Assembly: GCA_001797275.1 (NCBI GenBank)
Contig: MGOY01000010.1
Span: 1 to 41,333, forward strand
Direction of reading: 5' to 3'
Source of the DNA: Clostridiales bacterium GWF2_38_85
GTDB lineage: Bacteria > Bacillota > Clostridia > Oscillospirales > CAG-382
DNA length: 41,333 nt
Position 1 is the stretch's first letter; every line of letters starts with the position of its first letter. The translations under genes were made by a program, and so were the position numbers. This document shows positions 35,214 to 41,333 of the stretch, in pieces. A model generated the notes under the pieces. It made no database searches. It worked only from the letters and a program-made list of their open reading frames with translations, and was not told where the DNA came from.

Positions 35214-35234
35214 GGCAGGGGCTTTGCTCCTGCC
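35214..35234. repeat. GC-rich hairpin, possible dispersed palindromic element
   Basis: GGCAGGGGC (35214-35222) pairs with GCTCCTGCC (35226-35234) with one G-T pair. It is notably GC-rich against its surroundings, sits between two co-directed genes and lacks a T-run. It resembles dispersed palindromic units of Clostridia. Confidence 0.5.
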
Positions 35235-35250
35235 TCTATATTATTTAAGT

Positions 35251-36249
35251 CTATTTCTCGAAACCATCTTCAATCGCTGCGGCAAGAAGTGATACGCAAG
35301 CATTGACATCCTTGAGATCAACAGTTTCGACACTGGAATGTATATATCGTGTTGGTATTGAGATAACGCCTGCATACGAGCCTGAACCGGCAGTCTGCAT
35401 CGAGGAAGCATCTGTTCCGCCGTACTCAAGGATTTCATATTGGTGGGTTATCTTTTTGTCTTTCGCAAGCTTTGTCAGCCCGTCAACAATGATTTTTGAG
35501 CAAATCAGCGAATTATCCTTTATTTTTATCGCTGCGCCTTCTCCTAACTTGACAGCCATTGGAGTTGCACCGATTGTATCACCTGTAGCGGTAACATCGA
35601 TTGCGATTGAGTAGGTCGGAGCGATTGCAAACGCTGTGGGCTTAGAACCGCGGCAGCCGACCTCCTCCTGAACGCTGAATACGAAGTATGCGTCATATTT
35701 CGCTGACTTGATTTGCTGAGCGGCGATAACAGCAACAGCACAGCCTAATCTGTCGTCAAATGCCTTTGCGGTATATCTGTTGTTCATCAGTCTTGTAAAA
35801 GAGGGAACAAGCGCACAGACATCGCCGATTTTGACCTTGCGTTCGGCTTCTTTCTTTGTCTTTGCACCAATGTCAACAATCAGCTTTTTAACGGCAATGT
35901 CTTCGGGTTTTATGTTGCCTTCGGGAGCAATTACACCGATCTGTCCGTTTGCGAAGCGCACCTTGCTGTATGCACAGGCAATCGAATTGATACCTCCGAG
36001 ATTGGAAACACGAAGCATACCGCTGTCCTCAATGTAGGTAACAATAAATCCGATTTCATCCATGTGTGCGGCAATCATTAGCTTTTTATCGCTGTTTTCG
36101 CCCTTTTTGAAGGCAACAACGCTGCCTAAAGCATCAATCGAGATATCGTCAACGTATGGAGCGATATCTTTCGTTATAATATCCGCAAGCTCACCTTCAA
36201 AGCCGGTAACCGAGAAAACCGAGGTATATTTCTTCATTAATTTAATCAT
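35251..36249 (-). CDS. M42-family metallo-aminopeptidase (copy 1)
   Basis: 332-residue cytosolic aminopeptidase that trims peptides; members form 12-subunit tetrahedral cages. The two-metal site is visible: AAHMDEIGF (His/Asp), 'KAFDDRLGCAV' (bridging Asp), 'QEEVGCRGS' (catalytic Glu pair), 'SIAIDVTATGD' (Asp) and a late 'RYIHSSVE' (His). AAAGGA precedes the ATG. It is the third in transcription order of three tandem M42 genes. Related family members also include endoglucanase-annotated and CelM-like proteins, a historical mislabel. Confidence 0.92.
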   Translation of the reverse strand: MIKLMKKYTSVFSVTGFEGELADIITKDIAPYVDDISIDALGSVVAFKKGENSDKKLMIAAHMDEIGFIVTYIEDSGMLRVSNLGGINSIACAYSKVRFANGQIGVIAPEGNIKPEDIAVKKLIVDIGAKTKKEAERKVKIGDVCALVPSFTRLMNNRYTAKAFDDRLGCAVAVIAAQQIKSAKYDAYFVFSVQEEVGCRGSKPTAFAIAPTYSIAIDVTATGDTIGATPMAVKLGEGAAIKIKDNSLICSKIIVDGLTKLAKDKKITHQYEILEYGGTDASSMQTAGSGSYAGVISIPTRYIHSSVETVDLKDVNACVSLLAAAIEDGFEK

Positions 36250-36273
36250 AAATATATTTCCTTTCGTTAATAC

Positions 36274-37290
36274 TTATTTCAATGTATCGGAAGTGATAAG
36301 AGCTAGAGCTAACTTGTAGACATCTTCAAGATCACTTTCCTTGACAACACAGGAGGCTGAATGAATGTATCTGCAGGGAGCGGCAAGCCCAATGACTTTA
36401 ATACCGGCAACAGCTCTCTGAATTGCAGAGCTGTCAGTGCCACCGGCGATAAAGTTCTTTATCTGGTATTTGATTTCATTTTTCTTTGCTGTTTCAATTG
36501 TCAGGTCAAACAACTTGCGGTCATATATGGTACCGCCGTCCATAAATACAAGCACTGCGCCGCTTCCGACACAACAAGCCTGTGCATGCTTGGGAGCATC
36601 GTTGATGTCTCCTGCGGTTGTCGCCTCGACAACTATTGAAACATCGGGTTTTATCTGGTATGCAACAGGTGTTGCGCCACGGCATCCGATTTCTTCTCTG
36701 GTGGTGAAAGTAAAGTATGTGTCGTACTCTACTTCTTTACGAATAAGTTTACATAATACCGAGCAACCGAATCTGTCATCAATAGCTTTTGATTTTATCA
36801 TACCATCACCGAACTGCTCAAAGTTCGGCTCAAATACCGCAACATCACCGATTGAAACATATTTTTCTGCTTCTTCGCGACTCTCAACACCGATGTTGAT
36901 ATACATTTTATTGATAGGTGTGGTCTTTTCTCTTTCTTCCTTAGTCTGCATATGAATAGCTTTTGCTGACAGAATACCAACAACCTTTTTGTCGCTAATA
37001 ATAACACGCCTGCCTGCCATTACACGAACATCGATTCCGCCAAGTGTGTCAAAAAGCAGTCTGCCATCGTCGGTAATGTATTTTATCATAAATCCGACTT
37101 CGTCCATGTGTGCAGCAACCATCAGCTTTTTCTCTGAGCTTCTGCCTTTTTTGAATGCAATCAGATTACCGATTTTGTCGGTATAAACTTCGGTTGCATA
37201 TGGGGTGATATCCTGTTTTATCATTTCACGCACATCAGCTTCAGAGCCTGAAGGACCGAATGAGTTGCATAAGTTTTTAAGTTCTATCAT
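36274..37290 (-). CDS. M42-family metallo-aminopeptidase (copy 2)
   Basis: 338-residue paralogue of its neighbours. Metal-site motifs: VAAHMDEVGF, 'KAIDDRFGCSV', 'TREEIGCRGA', 'SIVVEATTAGD' and 'RYIHSASC'. In the fourth motif the usual Asp is Glu (VVEATTAGD), as in some family members, which may alter metal preference. It starts 127 bases after copy 3 and has a possible own promoter in that spacer; copy 1 follows 24 bases later. The three copies are clearly diverged, so they probably differ in residue specificity. Confidence 0.92.
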   Translation of the reverse strand: MIELKNLCNSFGPSGSEADVREMIKQDITPYATEVYTDKIGNLIAFKKGRSSEKKLMVAAHMDEVGFMIKYITDDGRLLFDTLGGIDVRVMAGRRVIISDKKVVGILSAKAIHMQTKEEREKTTPINKMYINIGVESREEAEKYVSIGDVAVFEPNFEQFGDGMIKSKAIDDRFGCSVLCKLIRKEVEYDTYFTFTTREEIGCRGATPVAYQIKPDVSIVVEATTAGDINDAPKHAQACCVGSGAVLVFMDGGTIYDRKLFDLTIETAKKNEIKYQIKNFIAGGTDSSAIQRAVAGIKVIGLAAPCRYIHSASCVVKESDLEDVYKLALALITSDTLK

Positions 37291-37417
37291 AATTTATATA
37301 CATTCCTTTTCAGTAGTGTGGAGTTTTGTGCTTATTAAAATTTTTATTGAGGAAGTAGAATATACATTATACTGTCCACCGCATAACTTGTAATGCGGGT
37401 GTAAAAATCACAAAACT
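37291..37417 (-). promoter_or_regulatory. Structured spacer with promoter between M42 genes
   Basis: GAGTTTTGTG (37321-37330) is the perfect complement of CACAAAACTC (37409-37418). Inside is a CCGCAT/ATGCGG hairpin (37379-37384/37393-37398). A further 10-bp stem (37422-37431/37434-37443) covers the end of the preceding gene. On the minus strand, TTACAA (37393-37388) and TATAAT (37371-37366) with 16 bases between make a plausible promoter for copy 2. Confidence 0.5.
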
Positions 37418-38464
37418 CTATGTCTGAAAGTTTACTTTCAGACTTCCTCCTTTGATGAATTCTGTAAGGAGTTTTGCAGTGTTATCAACATCATCAAGAT
37501 CGATGATTTCGTTGTATGTGTGCATATTGTAGAGAGGTATAGATATCAATGCGCCAGGAATGCCTGCTCTCACCAGCTGATGAATGTGTGCATCAGTACC
37601 CGTTCTTGAAGGCTCTGCGATAACCTGATAGGGAATATTGTTTTTCTTCGCAGTATCAATAATATTCGTTGTAAGCTCACGACAGGTTGTTGCCGAATAT
37701 GATATTGCACAACCGGCACCCATCTTTCTCGCCTTGAACATATTGTCAGCACCGTCAACATATGCATTGCAGACATCAAGTGCAATCGCATAATCAGGAT
37801 CAATCTCAAATGCACCGGTCATAGCACCTACATATCCGGTTTCCTCACCGCTTGCGAAAAGAGCATATATATCGCAGTCAAGCTCGGCATCCTTGAGGTA
37901 CTCTACAGCCTGCATTATTGCAAGCATACAAATCCTGTCGTCGAACGATTTACCGCAGATTCTGTTGCCGATCATTCGAGATACTTCGCACTTGTATGCA
38001 ACAGGAGTTCCAATCGGTGCGATTTCTTTGAGCTTGTCCGTCGGCAATCCTGTATCAATCGCAAGATCCGAGAGCTTTGGTTTCTTTTCGGATTCTCCGG
38101 CTGTTTGCAGATGCGGTGGCTTTGAGGTGAAAACACCAAGTATCTTTTCACTGCCAAGTACCCAGACCTCAGCGGCACTGAGAATAGCTGTATCGATACC
38201 GCCGACATTGACAATCTTCAAAAATCCGTTTTCAGCTATATCCTTAACCAAAAATCCAACCTCGTCAAGATGCGCGTCAAGCATAACCTTCTTTGCATCA
38301 GGCTTCCCGCATCTCTTGATAGCGATAACACTTCCGGTTGGTGTAAATCTGTATTCATCGAATAAATCTCCGCAAAGCTCTTTCAGCTCCTCGTGTGCAA
38401 GACATTCACGTCCTGACACAGCCGGCAGCTGTGATAGCTTTTGCGCTGTCTCAAATAGTAACAT
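37418..38464 (-). CDS. M42-family metallo-aminopeptidase (copy 3)
   Basis: 348-residue member, first of the three in transcription order. Metal-site motifs: LDAHLDEVGF, 'KSFDDRICML', 'SGEETGYVGA', 'AIALDVCNAY' and 'LYNMHTYNE' (late His). It departs from the others by ETG.VG in place of E[IV]GCRG and by 'SRTGTDAHIH', so substrate range may differ. AAAGGGAAAG precedes the ATG. It begins 33 bases after the broken HAD gene and belongs to the murD transcript or has read-through from it. Confidence 0.9.
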   Translation of the reverse strand: MLLFETAQKLSQLPAVSGRECLAHEELKELCGDLFDEYRFTPTGSVIAIKRCGKPDAKKVMLDAHLDEVGFLVKDIAENGFLKIVNVGGIDTAILSAAEVWVLGSEKILGVFTSKPPHLQTAGESEKKPKLSDLAIDTGLPTDKLKEIAPIGTPVAYKCEVSRMIGNRICGKSFDDRICMLAIMQAVEYLKDAELDCDIYALFASGEETGYVGAMTGAFEIDPDYAIALDVCNAYVDGADNMFKARKMGAGCAISYSATTCRELTTNIIDTAKKNNIPYQVIAEPSRTGTDAHIHQLVRAGIPGALISIPLYNMHTYNEIIDLDDVDNTAKLLTEFIKGGSLKVNFQT

Positions 38465-38497
38465 ATCTTTCCCTTTCTATATAAATCTTTTATATAA

Positions 38498-39151
38498 TTA
38501 ATCATTTAAAATATCAGTTAGTTTTATTATTTGTTTATTTACTATATCAGGTATAGTCTTATTTTTTCTATTTATCCAAATTGCATTAATTCCTGCGTTT
38601 TCTGCTCCAATAATATCGCTGCTAACAGAATCACCAATGTGTATTACATCGTTTTCATTCAAGTTATATTTCTTTAAAGTATAATCAAATATTTTTTTAT
38701 CGGGTTTATATGATTTTGCTTCCTCACTAGTTACAATACCATATGGATTTAGATTATTATAAGATATTGCATGCATTAAATCATCTGTATCAATATTAGA
38801 TACAATAATTATCGGTACAGGACAAAGCTTAAAAAATTCTGTTGAGTCGTCGAAAATAAGTAGTTTTTGCCAATATTCAAATAAGTAATCCGATATATTG
38901 CAAACGTTAATATTAGATTTAAAATGGTTAATTGTGTTTTGCAAAGAAATTATTTCAATTTCTCGTTGTAATAAAAATCTAATACCTTTTGATTGATTAC
39001 ATAATCTTTGAAATTCCATCCACTAATAATGGCTGATTTCAGAAGTACTTTTTGCATTAGATGAGTTGAGTATTTTTGCTGTTATATTTTCAATAATCTC
39101 GTCATCTTCATGAACAATAGTACCATAAAAATCTAAAAAAATAGCTTTCAT
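38498..39151 (-). pseudogene. HAD-family hydrolase interrupted by an in-frame amber codon
   Basis: A complete HAD gene of 217 codons is readable from ATG 39151: 'MKAIFLDFYGTIVHEDD' (motif I, Asp7 and the DxYGT form), 42 residues, then TAG (39025-39023), then continues in the same frame 'WMEFQRLCNQSKG' through motif II (IIIVSNID), Lys motif 'YKPDKKIFDYTLKKY' and motif IV 'IGDSVSSDIIGAENAG'. ATG 39151 lies one base past the murD stop with GGAG in the murD end, so it is the natural start. Truncated restarts (ATG 39019) would lack motif I and be inactive. Confidence 0.82.
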
Positions 39152-39152
39152 C

Positions 39153-40508
39153 TTACAACTCCGATGTCAACTTATTTACTTCATCCTTATATATATTGCC
39201 TCGTTCGGCAAAGTTTTTGAATAAATCAAAAGAAGCTGCAGCAGGTGAGAGTATAACGCAATCACCATTTTTTGCTAACGCTCTTGCTTTATGCACAGCA
39301 TCATGCATATCAGTTGCTCTTGCAATCGGTTCGGTATATCCGTATTCGTTCAGCATCTTTTCAAGCTTGTTTGCAGTGTTTCCCATCAGTACAGCCGCGC
39401 GTGTGTGCTTCTTGAACACCTCTCCGAGGATGTCAACAGGAATGTTTTTGTCATATCCTCCGGCGATAACAACAAGCTTGCATTTAAAGCTCTCAATTGC
39501 TGCCTTTGTGCGAGTAGGTGATGAGTCGATTGATGAATTGTAATACCTGACACCGTCCAGCTCGCGTACAAACTCATTGCGATGCTCGACACCGCCGAAG
39601 CTTGCAGCAACAGACCTCATACTTTCATAACTGGAATAATCCTCAGTAGCCGCCATAGCAGCCATCAGGTTTTCATGGTTGTGTGTGCCGGGCAGTATGA
39701 TAGAGTCATCATCAATCACAGCTTTGCCGTCAACATATATTGATTTCCCGTCAGCAAAAAATCTGCAATCGGGATTTTTTCTTGAAAAGAATGCAACCTT
39801 TGATACAGTTTGCTCTGCAAAACCTTTTGTTATATCATTATCAAGATTTAAAACTAATTTGTTCTCTGCTGTCTGAAACTCAAATATGCGTTTTTTCGAA
39901 TCAACATATTCATCCATATCTGTGTGCCAGTCAAGGTGATTTGGGCTGACATTGGTTACGATTGCTACATCGGGTTTAACCTTCAGCTTTTGAAGCTGGA
40001 AGGATGAGATTTCAACGACTGCAAAACCGTCTTTTTGTATGTTTGGAAGCTCCATAAATAAATTCTTGCCGATATTGCCGCCTAAATAAACATTATACCC
40101 CTCTGCTTCAAGGATTTTTGCTATCAGTGTTGTTGTTGTCGTCTTGCCGTCGCTTCCGGTAACACAAATCCTTTTGCACGGACAAAACGAGAAGAACTCA
40201 GGCAGCTCGCCTGTCAGAATAACGCCCCTGTTTGCTGCTTCCAGCAGCTCTGGAAACCGCTTAATTGCAGGTGATAGAAACAGCATATCCTCATCAATGC
40301 TTTCAAGATAATGCTCTCCAGTGATTATGCTTGCGCCAAGAGCAATGAATTCATCCGCAAGCTTTTGTTCAAGCGGCTTCAAATCGCGGATTGTGACAGC
40401 AATCCCATTGCTGCAGAACAGCCTTGCAATAGGCGTATTGCTGACACCGACACCGACAAAGCCGATTTTTTTATTTTTATATTTTTCAAGAAGAAAATTA
40501 AAATCCAT
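39153..40508 (-). CDS. murD: UDP-N-acetylmuramoylalanine-D-glutamate ligase
   Basis: Adds D-glutamate to UDP-MurNAc-L-Ala in peptidoglycan precursor synthesis. The 451-residue protein has the Mur ligase three-domain layout: N-terminal Rossmann domain 'KKIGFVGVGVSNTPIARLF', central ATPase with P-loop 'CVTGSDGKTTTTTLI' and 'EISSFQLQ...' and 'SPNHLDWH', and a C-terminal domain with 'NSIDSSPTRTKAA'-type sequence. ATG 40508 is preferred (GGA eight bases upstream); a start 15 codons earlier lacks a site. It is not in a dcw cluster. It is the first gene of the leftward series. Confidence 0.93.
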   Translation of the reverse strand: MDFNFLLEKYKNKKIGFVGVGVSNTPIARLFCSNGIAVTIRDLKPLEQKLADEFIALGASIITGEHYLESIDEDMLFLSPAIKRFPELLEAANRGVILTGELPEFFSFCPCKRICVTGSDGKTTTTTLIAKILEAEGYNVYLGGNIGKNLFMELPNIQKDGFAVVEISSFQLQKLKVKPDVAIVTNVSPNHLDWHTDMDEYVDSKKRIFEFQTAENKLVLNLDNDITKGFAEQTVSKVAFFSRKNPDCRFFADGKSIYVDGKAVIDDDSIILPGTHNHENLMAAMAATEDYSSYESMRSVAASFGGVEHRNEFVRELDGVRYYNSSIDSSPTRTKAAIESFKCKLVVIAGGYDKNIPVDILGEVFKKHTRAAVLMGNTANKLEKMLNEYGYTEPIARATDMHDAVHKARALAKNGDCVILSPAAASFDLFKNFAERGNIYKDEVNKLTSEL

Positions 40509-40558
40509 AAACATATTCCATTCAAAAATTGTATTATATATTAAGTATATCAAAGCTT

Positions 40559-40587
40559 ATTATACAACTAACAACAGTATAAATCAA
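40559..40587 (-). promoter_or_regulatory. Promoter of murD
   Basis: On the minus strand, TTGATT (40587-40582), a 17-base spacer and TATAAT (40564-40559). The -35 boxes of this and the rnpB promoter are only four bases apart. Confidence 0.8.
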
Positions 40588-40591
40588 CCAT

Positions 40592-40620
40592 TTGACAAAA
40601 GATTTTTTAAGTGATATAAT
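40592..40620 (+). promoter_or_regulatory. Promoter of rnpB
   Basis: TTGACA (40592-40597), a 17-base spacer and TATAAT (40615-40620), perfect consensus. The predicted start is about 40627. Confidence 0.9.
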
Positions 40621-40626
40621 ACCGAA

Positions 40627-40988
40627 GAGTTAGCTGAACAATCGCGTGGTATCATATCGAAAGATCATACCATGAGGAAAGTCCGGGCTCCGCAGGGCAG
40701 GATAGCGGATAACCTCCGCCAAGGGCGACCTTAGGGAAAGTGCAACAGAAATAAACCGCCATAAAATATATGCTTGCATATATTTTATCGGTAAGGATGG
40801 AAAGGTGAGGTAAGAGCTTACCGCCGCACTGGCAACTTTGCGGGTCCATGTAAACCCTATCCGGAGCAACACCGCAAAAAGGTGCAATTGTTTGCCCGAC
40901 AGCACCTGAAGGTGGCAGGAGGTGTGCGGCAACGCATACCCAAGATAGATGATTGTTCCCGACAAAACCCGGCTTATAGGCTAAGTTG
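40627..40988 (+). ncRNA. rnpB: RNase P RNA
   Basis: Catalytic RNA of RNase P, which matures tRNA 5' ends. Conserved blocks are recognisable in order: GAGGAAAGTCCGGGCTCC (about 40673-40690), AGGGCAGGATAGCGG, GGGAAAGTGCAACAGAAA, AAGGATGGAAAGGTG, the CR-IV/V region near AGATAGATGATTG, and ACAAAACCCGGCTTATAGG at the end. TTAGC near the 5' end pairs with GCTAA near the 3' end (P1). An AU-only 12-bp stem at about 40761-40788 is a variable helix. The ends are estimated from promoter and terminator. Confidence 0.95.
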
Positions 40989-40989
40989 A

Positions 40990-41036
40990 TTAAGACTGAC
41001 AGATGTCAAACCGACATTTCTCAGCCTTAATTTTTT
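40990..41036 (+). terminator. Terminator of rnpB
   Basis: TTAAGaCTGA (from 40990) pairs with TCAGcCTTAA (41021-41030), with an inner ATGTC/GACAT stem. It is followed by TTTTTT (41031-41036). Confidence 0.88.
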
Positions 41037-41253
41037 ATATGCAATTATTTATATTTATTGAAAAGCAGAAAAACACCAGCTATCATTTTATACAACGACA
41101 GCCGGTGAAATGAGTATACTATTCTAATCCTTTAAATTTCGCTTCTTTTTTCGATTTCCTTATCAATATTATCAAGGATAGATATTGCAGTTTCATTTTT
41201 TGATAGTTTACTATGAATATTTTATTCTTATCTGGATAGTCTGAATGTGCTGG
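41037..41253. other. Intergenic stretch with no clear gene
   Basis: AT-rich. An imperfect CACCAGCT/AGCCGGTG stem lies near 41076-41106. A minus-strand run of codons about 41115-41205 looks protein-like but has no start codon. It may be the remains of a mobile element. Confidence 0.4.
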
Positions 41254-41333
41254 TCAAGCGAAATTGTAACAATCTGACCTAATATTTTTCGAATTGAAGC
41301 GAGCTTCGAACGGAGTCAGTCCGTTATTATAGG
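41254..41333 (-). pseudogene. Tail of an IS3-like transposase entering from the right edge
   Basis: On the minus strand the frame reads 'YNNGLTPFEARFNSKNIRSDCYNFA' and stops at TGA (41256-41254). The YNN...TP.EAR pattern is the usual C-terminus of IS3-type DDE transposases. Only about 26 codons lie inside the window, so completeness cannot be judged. Confidence 0.5.

Noticed and set aside
39023-39025. TAG as pyrrolysine or another recoded sense codon
   Set aside because: TAG is used as an ordinary stop (25037-25039) and no pyl genes or suppressor tRNA are visible in the window.
40652-40965. Minus-strand frames overlapping rnpB
   Set aside because: They are antisense to a clearly conserved RNase P RNA and have no protein similarity.

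Overview
The window looks like a chromosomal segment of a low-GC, spore-forming Clostridia, probably Oscillospirales/Ruminococcaceae-like. This is inferred from AT-rich spacers, strong AAGGAG-type ribosome binding sites, TTGACA/TATAAT promoters, a bacterial RNase P RNA, SpoIID-like and spore-type proteins, and the coexistence of a short GlnA with a type III glutamine synthetase. No rRNA, CRISPR array or intact prophage is visible.

Left part (1-7700). A cell-wall amidase is followed by a ferrous-iron unit: a DtxR/MntR-like regulator divergent from feoA-feoB, with a palindromic operator candidate between them. A scar of dead mobile DNA follows: an IS3-type transposase tail, a long perfect hairpin, and a tyrosine integrase killed by two stops and frameshifts, ending beside a tRNA-Ser. 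Then come a frameshifted lipoprotein gene and a zinc-ribbon/AP2-like protein of mobile-element type.

Centre (7700-19820). This is a nitrogen-assimilation locus. A leftward set encodes a three-part (archaeal-type) glutamate synthase (amidotransferase, FMN/Fe-S synthase, GXGXG subunit), a four-cluster ferredoxin, an FAD/NAD oxidoreductase, GlnA, an ANTAR antiterminator with a degenerate receiver, CTP synthase and a HAD phosphatase. A rightward gene encodes glutamine synthetase III (GlnN). Both directions start from near-perfect sigma-A promoters and both leaders contain terminator-type hairpins. In the glutamate synthase leader, a hairpin with a six-base loop shares an arm with the terminator, as expected for ANTAR-controlled antitermination, and the ANTAR protein is encoded in the same set.

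Right-centre (19820-33560). Stress and housekeeping genes (GNAT, cold-shock protein with long leader, CorA, Hsp20 with a CIRCE element, type II pantothenate kinase, TypA, initiator tRNA-Met, tRNA-Leu) are mixed with poorly known genes. These include a tightly packed group of three small proteins beside a SpoIID-like/peptidoglycan-binding protein, and a membrane-protein/CE2-esterase pair preceded by two nearly identical 50-base hairpin repeats downstream of a promoter.

Right part (33560-41333). A leftward series carries murD, a HAD gene with an in-frame amber stop, three tandem M42 aminopeptidases, a methionine gamma-lyase-family enzyme and an acetyltransferase. It is divergent from rnpB, and the two promoters are back to back. 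The window ends in the tail of another IS3-like transposase. The best candidates for new biology are the ANTAR leader with its pseudo-receiver partner, the tandem 50-base hairpins, and the small-protein/SpoIID-like group.
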